This document shows, in pieces, positions 1 to 7,836 of a DNA stretch of 57,776 nt. Origin of the DNA: B16-G9 sp964400655 (GTDB lineage: Bacteria > Bacteroidota > Bacteroidia > Bacteroidales > F082); contig CAYNVN010000074.1 of assembly GCA_964400655.1 (NCBI GenBank), forward strand, positions 1-57,776. The letters run 5' to 3'. Made by a program: the position numbers and the translations under genes. The notes beneath the pieces are model-generated. The model was not told the DNA's origin and did no database searches. It worked only from the letters and a program-made list of their open reading frames with translations. The stretch's first letter is position 1. Every line of letters starts with the position of its first letter.

Positions 1-53
1 CTCTGCCTGGTTTTGCCGTAAAAAATTAGCCGGTTACATTTCATAAAACAAAG

Positions 54-61
54 TATCTTTG
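54..61 (+). promoter_or_regulatory. Bacteroidota -7 promoter element for the M1-M28 peptidase
   Basis: TATCTTTG matches the Bacteroidota -7 consensus TAnnTTTG and ends 20 bases before the ATG at 82. No clear TTG/TTTG -33 element lies at the usual spacing. The first 81 bases of the window hold no gene. Confidence 0.55.
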
Positions 62-81
62 ATGCTCAAAAAACATCTGCT

Positions 82-3000
82 ATGAAAAAAATTCTTGCTG
101 TTTTATCGATGTTGGTTTTACCGGTTGTAATGTTTGCACAAGGTAATGCCGTTTTTCATCACAACCTTACGGTACAAATAAATCCCGAAACATCGTTGTT
201 AAATGTTGAAGATGTGATTACCGTTGATACATTGGCCGATTTTGTTTTTAGTTTAAATGCCGACCTGGCTCCGGTTGGATTTTCAAAAAATATTAAAGCA
301 ACCAAAATCGACCAACACATTCCTGCCGGAGATATCGGAATGGACCGTGACGAAAACAGCGGCAACCTTAAAGTGAATAAGTATAAAATTCATTTGAAAG
401 GGAAAAAGAGGAGCTTTACGGTAACTTATTCGGGCAAAATAGCATCGGCCATTGAACAAAGCAAAGAAAATTACCAGCGTGGTTTCAGCGAATCGCCTGG
501 AATCATAAGCAACAAAGGCGTTTATTTGGCAGGATCAACTTTTTGGGTTCCAACGGTGGAGAATCATCTGATGGATTTTACGCTTACCACAACACTGCCG
601 GCAGGCTGGAAAACCGTTTCGCAAGGTGAACGCGTTATGGAAAACACCGAAGACCTGCACCATACCGATCAATGGGTTTGCGATAAACCTCAGGAAGAAG
701 TTTTTTTAATTGCCGCCCGTTTTATGGAATATGGTTACGAAATGAACTCGGGCATTAAAGCCATGGCCTTTTTACGTACTCCCGACGAGGCACTTGCCAA
801 CAAGTATCTTGAAGTTACCGAGCAGTATATGGAAATGTATCAGGGATTGATCACCTCCTATCCTTATACAAAATTCGCACTGGTTGAAAACTTTTGGGAA
901 ACCGGTTACGGCATGCCCTCATTTACCCTGCTCGGCGAAAAAATCATCAGGTTCCCGTTTATTTTACACTCCTCTTATCCCCACGAACTGCTACACAACT
1001 GGTGGGGAAACAGTGCCTATGTTGATTTTTCGCAAGGCAACTGGTGCGAAGGAATTACTGCATATATGGCCGACCATTTAATTAAAGAACAACGCGGGCA
1101 GGGCGAAAACTACCGTCGTTCCACAGTTCAAAAATTTACCAATTTTGTTACCCCCGAAAATGATTTTCCCCTTTCGAAATTCGCCTCTCGTTACGACGGC
1201 CCCAGCGAAGCCATTGGTTACGGAAAGGCTTTGATGATGTGGCATATGCTCCGGCGTAAACTGGGAGACGAAACCTTTGTAAAGGGATGGCGCAACTTTT
1301 ATAACAAACACCGGTTTACCAAAGCCTCATTCAACGATATCCGCCTTTCGATGGAAGAGGTTTCGGGAGTTGACCTCGAACCGTTTTTTAACCAGTGGGT
1401 ATTGCGAACCGGCGCTCCCGAACTGATGATAAATTCGTTAAAAACCGATACCTACAACAATCAATACCGGATATTCCTTACACTGGAACAAACACAACCT
1501 CAAAAAGCTTTTACCATTGATGTGCCGGTGGCTGTGGCAACCGAAAAAGGGACTTCATACTTTACCGTTAACATGAATGAAAAAACAGAAAGTTATCAAC
1601 TGTTTTTAAATGAAAAACCGCTGAAACTTGCCGTCGATCCGCAATACGATGTTTTCCGACTGCTGGACCCCAAAGAGGTTCCGCCTGCGCTGTCGAAAAT
1701 ATGGGCTTCAAAAGATAACCTGATGGTTTTACCCTCAAAAGCCGGTGATGATGATAAAAAACGTTATGAAAACTTTGCCCGCCAGTGGAAAGAGGCGGAT
1801 GCCCACGACCATTTTGAGATAATTTACGATAGCGATATATCTTCTCTTCCAACTGACAAAACCTTATGGATCATCGGTTTTGAAAATATGTTTACCGACA
1901 GCATCAATAAAGAATTAACCGTTTATCAGTCGCAAATTGCTGCCGATTCGGTTAAATTTGGTAATAAGGTTTTGGCAAAAAGCAATAACGGTTTTGTTGT
2001 TACGGTTTTTAACCCTCACAACGTAAATCAAAGCATGGTATTTATACAACCCGGAAATAGGGAATCTGTTGCCGGACTTATCAGAAAACTGCCCCATTAC
2101 GGTAAATACAGCTATCTGGCGTTTGAAGGTGATGAACCAACCAATATTGCCAAAGGAGAGTGGCCGGTCATCAATTCGCCGTTGGTAAAGGTGTTGGATA
2201 AAAAAGCACAAAATACCACCATGATCAATGAGCGTAAAGCACTGGCTTATGTTAAACCGCTCTTTTCGGAAAAAAGAATGATGGAAACCATTAAATATCT
2301 GGCTTCTGACAAATTAAAAGGTCGCGGTCTCGGTACGCCTTATCTCGACACGGCTGCACAATACATTGCCGGAAAGTTTAAAGCATACGGACTTAAACCA
2401 ATGGGTGAGAATTATTTTCAAACATTTAAACATAAGTTTCCAAACAAACCGGGCCCACAGGATTTAACCCTGAAAAATGTTATTGCGGTAATTCCGGGTA
2501 CCGATCCCGAATTAAGCAAACAGCCGGTAGTGGTTTCGGCACATTACGACCACCTTGGCCTTGGCTGGCCTGATGTTCATGCAGGCGATGAAGGCAAAAT
2601 ACATCACGGTGCCGATGATAACGCCAGTGGTGTATCGGTTTTACTGGAACTGGCCAAAAACCTGTCGAAACTAAAACCCAAACGAACCGTTATTTTCGCT
2701 GCTTTTACCGGCGAAGAGGCAGGGTTGATCGGCTCAAGATATTTTGTAAATCATTATCCCGATAAAATATTTGCCAATGTTAACCTCGATACCGACGGAT
2801 CGCTGTTTGACACCAAACTGCTGGTGTTGAATGCCAACACAGCCCGCGAATGGAAGTTTATTTTTATGGGAACCGATTACACCACGGGAGTAAAAAGCGA
2901 GGTGGTACGGCAACAACTTGATGCCAGCGACCAGGTTGCTTTCATCGAAAAAGGTATTCCGGCGGTACAACTGTTTACCGGCCCCACACAAAATTACCAC

Positions 3001-3435
3001 AGGCCTTCCGATACATGGGATAAAATTGACGGCAAAGGATTGGTTAAAGTTGCCACCGTTACCAAAGAGGTTGTTGAATACCTTGCCGACCGTGAAGACC
3101 CCATGCCCTTTACAGGAAAACAGGGAACACACAATAAGCCTGCATCCGGTTCAAAAAAATCAAAAAGTAATCGCAGGGTTTCAACGGGTTCGGTACCCGA
3201 TTTTACGTTTACCGGAAAAGGTGTTAAAATTGGAGCGGTAATTGAAGGTTCGGCAGGTGCCAAAGCCGGATTGCAAAAAGACGACATCATAATTGCCGTA
3301 AACAACGATGAAGTGACCGATTTGAGAAATTACACGGCAATTTTAAAAAAATACCAGCCCGGAGACAAAGTAAAGATGAAGGTTTTAAGAGATGATAAAG
3401 AGAAAGAAATTAATCTGACACTGGGCGAACGTTAG
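82..3435 (+). CDS. Secreted M1-like / M28 metallopeptidase fusion with C-terminal PDZ domain
   Basis: Predicted exported zinc peptidase of 1117 aa. Residues 1-19 form a signal peptide ending in a FAQ cleavage site. An M1 aminopeptidase-like region follows, with HELLH near residue 302 and a downstream NWCEG glutamate that would complete the zinc site; the usual GAMEN motif is replaced by YGMPS. A second catalytic unit of the M28 type begins near residue 740, with its ligands visible in order: AHYDH (~820), GADDNASG (~843), GEEAG (~876), DTDG (~900) and NYHRPSD (~970). Residues ~1037-1117 are a PDZ domain. Role inferred: periplasmic or surface peptide degradation. It stands alone, convergent with the hydrogenase operon, and a hairpin follows its stop. 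The ATG is supported by the signal peptide and by the -7 element upstream. Confidence 0.88.
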   Translation: MKKILAVLSMLVLPVVMFAQGNAVFHHNLTVQINPETSLLNVEDVITVDTLADFVFSLNADLAPVGFSKNIKATKIDQHIPAGDIGMDRDENSGNLKVNKYKIHLKGKKRSFTVTYSGKIASAIEQSKENYQRGFSESPGIISNKGVYLAGSTFWVPTVENHLMDFTLTTTLPAGWKTVSQGERVMENTEDLHHTDQWVCDKPQEEVFLIAARFMEYGYEMNSGIKAMAFLRTPDEALANKYLEVTEQYMEMYQGLITSYPYTKFALVENFWETGYGMPSFTLLGEKIIRFPFILHSSYPHELLHNWWGNSAYVDFSQGNWCEGITAYMADHLIKEQRGQGENYRRSTVQKFTNFVTPENDFPLSKFASRYDGPSEAIGYGKALMMWHMLRRKLGDETFVKGWRNFYNKHRFTKASFNDIRLSMEEVSGVDLEPFFNQWVLRTGAPELMINSLKTDTYNNQYRIFLTLEQTQPQKAFTIDVPVAVATEKGTSYFTVNMNEKTESYQLFLNEKPLKLAVDPQYDVFRLLDPKEVPPALSKIWASKDNLMVLPSKAGDDDKKRYENFARQWKEADAHDHFEIIYDSDISSLPTDKTLWIIGFENMFTDSINKELTVYQSQIAADSVKFGNKVLAKSNNGFVVTVFNPHNVNQSMVFIQPGNRESVAGLIRKLPHYGKYSYLAFEGDEPTNIAKGEWPVINSPLVKVLDKKAQNTTMINERKALAYVKPLFSEKRMMETIKYLASDKLKGRGLGTPYLDTAAQYIAGKFKAYGLKPMGENYFQTFKHKFPNKPGPQDLTLKNVIAVIPGTDPELSKQPVVVSAHYDHLGLGWPDVHAGDEGKIHHGADDNASGVSVLLELAKNLSKLKPKRTVIFAAFTGEEAGLIGSRYFVNHYPDKIFANVNLDTDGSLFDTKLLVLNANTAREWKFIFMGTDYTTGVKSEVVRQQLDASDQVAFIEKGIPAVQLFTGPTQNYHRPSDTWDKIDGKGLVKVATVTKEVVEYLADREDPMPFTGKQGTHNKPASGSKKSKSNRRVSTGSVPDFTFTGKGVKIGAVIEGSAGAKAGLQKDDIIIAVNNDEVTDLRNYTAILKKYQPGDKVKMKVLRDDKEKEINLTLGER

Positions 3436-3497
3436 CTTTATCAATTACTTTCCCCGGTAATTATTTTTATTGATTTACGCTGATAAATAAGATTAAA

Positions 3498-3524
3498 CAA
3501 CCCGCTTCACAATGAAGCGGGTTG
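3498..3524. terminator. Hairpin between convergent genes
   Basis: A perfect 12-bp stem (CAACCCGCTTCA pairing with TGAAGCGGGTTG) with a 3-base loop lies between the peptidase stop and the end of the hydrogenase operon. Flanking T-runs are short on both strands, so this is probably a shared transcript end of moderate strength. Confidence 0.55.
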
Positions 3525-3573
3525 AAAGTTTTGCCTTAAAGGCAAGTAAGTAAAATGAAGTTAGAGACCGGGT

Positions 3574-4572
3574 TTAATCAAAATTCCTGTTCATAAAATG
3601 TATGCGTTCAAACGAAGCATCCATGGTTTGTTTATTAAGCGATTTTCCTCTGAACTCACCGATGGTTTCAAAGTTATGAGCCATCATCCAGCTTTCCAAT
3701 CCTTCAACTATTTCGGTAAGATAGTGGATGCCGTTTAAATATAGTGTGCTGCATATTTGGGTTACCTGTGCTCCTGCCAGCAACTGTTTAACAACGCCCA
3801 CGTATGAGTGAATACCGCGTGAAGCAGCTAAATCGCATGCCAGATTGTTTTCGGCCATAAGGGCAATCCACCTAAGCGATTCCTGCAGCTCTTCGGGAGA
3901 TGAGAAATAGTTATCTTCTACCACCTTCATGGTTTCAATATCAATATCAGGCCTGAAATAACGGTTAAACAACACCAAGCCATCGGCTCCGTTTTCCGCC
4001 AGCCGGTGGGCCAAAGCACAAAGATTGGTAAAATAGTGTCCTAACTTAATGGATACCGGTATGGTAACATGTTTTTTAACCTGCTTTAAGATGTTGATAT
4101 AAACCTCCTCCAGCTCGCAGCTTGCCATGGAGTTGTTAAACGGAAAGATGGCAATATTTAACTCAATGGCATCGACACCCGCTTCCTGAATGACACTGGC
4201 AAACAGGGGCCACTCGTCGGCAGTCTGGCAATTTATTGAAGCAATAACCGGAACGGTGCTCATTGCCTTAACGTTTTTAACAAATGTGAGATATTGTTCC
4301 ATATTTGCTTTAATGCCCTGTTCCATCACCTGATTTCGCGCTTCGGGAAACCAAAAATACATATCCGAGGCTCGGGAGTTATTCATTTTCGATTCCATCT
4401 GAATTCTGAGCTGCTCTTCAAAAAGTGATTTTAACACTATGGCACCTGCACCGGCATCAATACAACTTTTTATCGATTCAATATCGCCGGTCATTCTGGA
4501 ACTGCTAACCACGATGGGGTTTTTCAGTTCCAATCCCATATATTTTGTTTTTAAGTCCATTCTTCCTGACAT
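3574..4572 (-). CDS. Dihydroorotate dehydrogenase-like flavoprotein, last gene of the hox operon
   Basis: 332-aa TIM-barrel protein of the PyrD-like family. The N-terminal NPIVVSSSRMTG loop, the internal SIKLGHYFTN strand and the DLAASRGIHS glycine loop fit FMN binding as in class 1 dihydroorotate dehydrogenases. The usual active-site loop NxSCPN is replaced by ELNIAIFPFNN, so the catalytic Cys/Ser base is not recognisable and true PyrD activity is doubtful. It overlaps the 3' end of hoxW by 22 bases (or 10 if Met5 at 4560 is used), so it is co-transcribed with the hydrogenase. Inferred role: an accessory oxidoreductase exchanging electrons with NAD(H) or the hydrogenase. Family membership is fairly secure; the substrate is unknown. 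Confidence 0.8.
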   Translation of the reverse strand: MSGRMDLKTKYMGLELKNPIVVSSSRMTGDIESIKSCIDAGAGAIVLKSLFEEQLRIQMESKMNNSRASDMYFWFPEARNQVMEQGIKANMEQYLTFVKNVKAMSTVPVIASINCQTADEWPLFASVIQEAGVDAIELNIAIFPFNNSMASCELEEVYINILKQVKKHVTIPVSIKLGHYFTNLCALAHRLAENGADGLVLFNRYFRPDIDIETMKVVEDNYFSSPEELQESLRWIALMAENNLACDLAASRGIHSYVGVVKQLLAGAQVTQICSTLYLNGIHYLTEIVEGLESWMMAHNFETIGEFRGKSLNKQTMDASFERIHFMNRNFD

Positions 4573-5057
4573 TTAATTCCTTTAAACTTAACATCCAACC
4601 AATTCATCAGTTTGCACTGTAAAAATATAAACGCTCTTTCGAGGTTCAACAAAGCGCTGTCGGTAAGCCCCTCTTCAAACTCCCAGCGATAACCGCGAAT
4701 GCTCAAAATTTTTGTTTCGGGTTTTTTATTGAAGAGTTTTTCTGTTAAGTGAACAATATAGGCAGGTGATACGGCGTGCATGGTAAACTCTACCTTTTTA
4801 TCATCCGGAACAACATCCGAAAGTTTAAAGTTGGTTAAATCGGTTTCCTGTGAAGCATCCACAAAAATAACCAGATCATAACCTGCAACTTTTTCGGCAT
4901 CTTCAATGTTTAGCTGATAGTTGCTGTCAACTTCTATTTGTTCGAGATGATGAGCCTCTGACCAGTGGGCTATCAATTCGGTCATTTTTATTCCGAGACC
5001 GTCATCTCGTCTTCCAGGATTGCCATATCCGTATATTAATACTTTCTTGTCTTTCAT
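4551..5057 (-). CDS. hoxW: [NiFe]-hydrogenase maturation endopeptidase HoxW
   Basis: 168-aa member of the HycI/HupD/HoxW peptidase family, which removes the C-terminal tail of the large subunit after nickel insertion. Visible family features are the N-terminal YGYGNPGRRDDGLG motif, whose acidic residue binds the nickel of the substrate, the VIFVDAS strand with its conserved Asp, and HAVSP with the conserved His. It lies directly downstream of hoxH, whose product keeps a cleavable tail, so the substrate is almost certainly HoxH. Gap to hoxH is 37 bases; the 3' end overlaps the next gene. Confidence 0.9.
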   Translation of the reverse strand: MKDKKVLIYGYGNPGRRDDGLGIKMTELIAHWSEAHHLEQIEVDSNYQLNIEDAEKVAGYDLVIFVDASQETDLTNFKLSDVVPDDKKVEFTMHAVSPAYIVHLTEKLFNKKPETKILSIRGYRWEFEEGLTDSALLNLERAFIFLQCKLMNWLDVKFKGIKCQEEWT

Positions 5058-5094
5058 TTTATTAATTATTATATCAACTCATAAAAGCCTGTTG

Positions 5095-6549
5095 TTAACC
5101 TTTGATTTTCTTGTCGATTAACTCCTCTTTTTCATTATAGAGTTTTATCTCCAACGGCATTTGTCCAAGTGCATGGGTGGCACAACTCAAACAAGGGTCG
5201 TAGGCCCTGATGGCAACCTCCACGGCATTCATCATCGGTTCGGTAATTTGCGGCTGGCCGTTCATAAACGCTTTGGCTGTTGAGTTTACCGCTCTGTTCA
5301 TGGGTTCGTTGTTGTTGGTGGTTGACACAATTAAATTGGCCATGCTAATTAAGTCGTTATCATCCACTTTATAGTGGTGAAACAGTGTTCCGCGAGGTGC
5401 TTCAATTACCCCTACCCCCTCGTTTTGTCTTGTTCCTTTTACCACGAGGTCTTTGCCCTGCAGTTCATCATCATTTAACAAATCACGTATAACCTCTGCC
5501 GAGTGAAGCACTTCAATAAGCCTTGCCCAGTGGTAGTGCAAACTCATTCCGTTCGGTTTTCCTTTGGTATAGGCTTTAAACTCCTCAAACTCTTTTTGTG
5601 CCAGCGGAGTGGGGATAAAGTCGCAAACATTCAGCCTTGCCAGCGGGCCTACCCTGTACCAGCCTTTTTCTTTTCCGTACTCTTTCAAATAGGGGAACTT
5701 CATATAGCTCCAGGTTCTTACTTCTTCTTCAATATAATCGTTGTAATACTGATAATCCACATCATTCAGTATTTTGCGGCCTTCATGGTCCACTGCACGC
5801 AACACGCCGTGGTAGATATCAAAAGCACCATCTTCACGAACAATACTCATATGGTTTGACGGAAAACTGGCGAAATTATCCACCATATCCCTGTTGTTTT
5901 TATGATAGTGCTTAAAGAATTCCAAAGCACTTACCGACCATTCCACCATTTTATCGGCATTTAACGGATCGGCACCTTTTAACAGAACATCACGTTCCTC
6001 TGTGCTGAGATTTTTATTTACACCTCCCGGAATTGCCCCCGTACCATGTACTTTTTTACCGGCTGTGGCAGCAATGATTTCCTGCCCGTATTTACGCATC
6101 ATAATACCCTGATAAGCCAAATCGCGATTTTCCTGTGCAACGGCAATAATATTCCGTAGTTCGGGAGCAGCATCAATGCCAAATAAAAAATCGGGTGAGC
6201 TTAAATGAAAGAAGTGTAAAACATGCGACTGAAAGAACTGCCCGTAGTGCATCAGCCGCCGAACTTTTTCGGCAGTGGCAGTAAGTCCTTTGCCGGTTCC
6301 TGCTCCAACAATCACATCCAATGCTTTGGCAGCGGCAAGGTGGTGACTTACAGGGCAAATACCGCAAAGGCGCTGAACCAAAACGGGAGCTTCCCAATAG
6401 GGTCTGCCTTGTACAAAACGTTCAAACCCCCTAAATTCAACAATATGTAAACGCGACTGGGTAACCTTTCCGAGGTCGTCCAGCATAATGGTAACCTTTC
6501 CGTGACCTTCCACTCTGGTTACCGGTTCTATGGTTATTTTTTTAGGCAT
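5095..6549 (-). CDS. hoxH: NAD-linked [NiFe] hydrogenase large subunit HoxH
   Basis: Catalytic subunit (484 aa) of a group 3d soluble bidirectional hydrogenase, which carries out reversible H2 oxidation. Features: the L1-type motif PVTRVEGHGKV near the N terminus, RLCGICPVSHH giving the N-terminal pair of nickel cysteines (C62, C65), and DPCLSCATH giving the C-terminal pair (C453, C456). A 25-residue tail follows His459 and is the expected HoxW cleavage product. The Met at 6549 is preferred over the upstream Met at 6570 because family members begin close to the TRxEGHGKV motif, and because it leaves a clean 13-base gap to hoxY instead of an overlap. Cytoplasmic; partner of HoxY. Confidence 0.95.
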   Translation of the reverse strand: MPKKITIEPVTRVEGHGKVTIMLDDLGKVTQSRLHIVEFRGFERFVQGRPYWEAPVLVQRLCGICPVSHHLAAAKALDVIVGAGTGKGLTATAEKVRRLMHYGQFFQSHVLHFFHLSSPDFLFGIDAAPELRNIIAVAQENRDLAYQGIMMRKYGQEIIAATAGKKVHGTGAIPGGVNKNLSTEERDVLLKGADPLNADKMVEWSVSALEFFKHYHKNNRDMVDNFASFPSNHMSIVREDGAFDIYHGVLRAVDHEGRKILNDVDYQYYNDYIEEEVRTWSYMKFPYLKEYGKEKGWYRVGPLARLNVCDFIPTPLAQKEFEEFKAYTKGKPNGMSLHYHWARLIEVLHSAEVIRDLLNDDELQGKDLVVKGTRQNEGVGVIEAPRGTLFHHYKVDDNDLISMANLIVSTTNNNEPMNRAVNSTAKAFMNGQPQITEPMMNAVEVAIRAYDPCLSCATHALGQMPLEIKLYNEKEELIDKKIKG

Positions 6550-6562
6550 TGTTTTAATCTTT

Positions 6563-7111
6563 TTAATCAAATTTAATTACTTCATAGGGTAAATCCATCT
6601 CTTTACCGGTAACAATGGCTACCAGTGCATCCCAAATCAAATCGGCACGCGGAGCACATCCCGGCAGGAAATAATCGATTTTTACTACTTCGTGGCAGGG
6701 AACAACCCTGTCGAGCAGCATGGGAATTTCGTCATCGTTTGGCAAAATCCGTTCTTTATTAAGCTGTACTGTAGGGCCGTTTAAGTAAGCCTCTTCAATA
6801 CATTCGTCGATGGGAATACCGTTACGCATGGCCGGTAATCCGCCCATAATGGCACATTCACCCAGCGATACAAGGATCTTACAGTTTTCGCGGAAATATT
6901 TAAGCACTTCCACATTTTCGCTATTGGCACATCCTCCTTCAATAATACCGATATCCACCGGTTTGGTAAACTTTTTTATATCATCAATGGGCGATTTATT
7001 AAATTCCACCAGCTCTATCAGGTCGAGTAGTCTTTCGTCAATATCCAAAAACGACATATGACAACCGAAACAACCGGCAAGAGAAGTGGTAGCTATTACT
7101 TTTTTTTCCAT
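6563..7111 (-). CDS. hoxY: NAD-linked [NiFe] hydrogenase small subunit HoxY
   Basis: 182-aa small subunit carrying the [4Fe-4S] cluster next to the nickel site. Likely ligands are C14 and C17 (GCFGC), C86 (SLGECA) and C152 (LPGCAPR). There is no Tat signal and no extra ferredoxin-like C-terminal domain, which agrees with a cytoplasmic group 3 enzyme. Pairs with HoxH and passes electrons to HoxU and HoxF. It sits 18 bases after hoxU. Confidence 0.93.
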   Translation of the reverse strand: MEKKVIATTSLAGCFGCHMSFLDIDERLLDLIELVEFNKSPIDDIKKFTKPVDIGIIEGGCANSENVEVLKYFRENCKILVSLGECAIMGGLPAMRNGIPIDECIEEAYLNGPTVQLNKERILPNDDEIPMLLDRVVPCHEVVKIDYFLPGCAPRADLIWDALVAIVTGKEMDLPYEVIKFD

Positions 7112-7129
7112 GGTTAATTCATTTAAATG

Positions 7130-7828
7130 TTACTGTTCAATATTGCTGCCAATGGGTTCTTTATCAAATTTCCTTTCCCCTATCGGCCGGTCAAACCCTT
7201 TGCCTTTATAAATTATTGAACCTACCGGACAGTTATCCATAGCCTGTTTTGCCACTTTATCCGGCATGGTTTTGCCCATCTGCTCATCCAGAATAACTTT
7301 AAGGTTGTTTCCTCTTTTGTTAAAGGCAAAATAGCGTCTTCCGTCTTTATCTTTTATTGTTTTTATGCAACGTTTGCAGAGTATGCAGCGGTTTTGCTCT
7401 TTGATAATTTTGGGACTTGAAGCATCAACTTCGCGTTTGGGAAACGAAAACGGAAAACGGGGTACAAGCATACCGAAACGGTAAGCGAGGGCCTGAAGTT
7501 CACAATTTCCGCTTTTTTCGCAGGCGGGGCAAAAGTGGTTTCCGCTTACAAACAACAGTTCGATAATGCTTTTACGAAAATCAGTAATTTCATCCACATT
7601 GTTGCTTATGGTCATCCCGTCGGCAACAGGTGTTGAACATGATGTCATAAAGCGGTTGTTTACCTTTACCGTACATAACCTGCAGGAACCTTTTGGCGGT
7701 ACTCCCGGAAAATGACACAGGGTAGGAATATAAACACCGTTATCGGTTGCCGCTTCAAGAATTGTTTTTCCTTTTGAAGTAACAATTTCTTTGTTATCAA
7801 TTTTTATTTTTATTGTTTCAGCCATCAT
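7130..7828 (-). CDS. hoxU: Hydrogenase diaphorase iron-sulfur subunit HoxU
   Basis: 232-aa electron-transfer subunit related to the N-terminal part of NuoG. An N-terminal plant-type [2Fe-2S] domain has C38, C49, C52 and C64. It is followed by the His-Cys cluster motif (H98, C100, C103, C109) and by CxxCxxC plus CPVGS (C148, C151, C154, C200) for a further [4Fe-4S] cluster. It links HoxY to the flavin in HoxF. The start may be either of two adjacent Met codons. Gap to hoxF is only 8 bases, so the two are translated from one message. Confidence 0.93.
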   Translation of the reverse strand: MMAETIKIKIDNKEIVTSKGKTILEAATDNGVYIPTLCHFPGVPPKGSCRLCTVKVNNRFMTSCSTPVADGMTISNNVDEITDFRKSIIELLFVSGNHFCPACEKSGNCELQALAYRFGMLVPRFPFSFPKREVDASSPKIIKEQNRCILCKRCIKTIKDKDGRRYFAFNKRGNNLKVILDEQMGKTMPDKVAKQAMDNCPVGSIIYKGKGFDRPIGERKFDKEPIGSNIEQ

Positions 7829-7836
7829 AATTCTGA

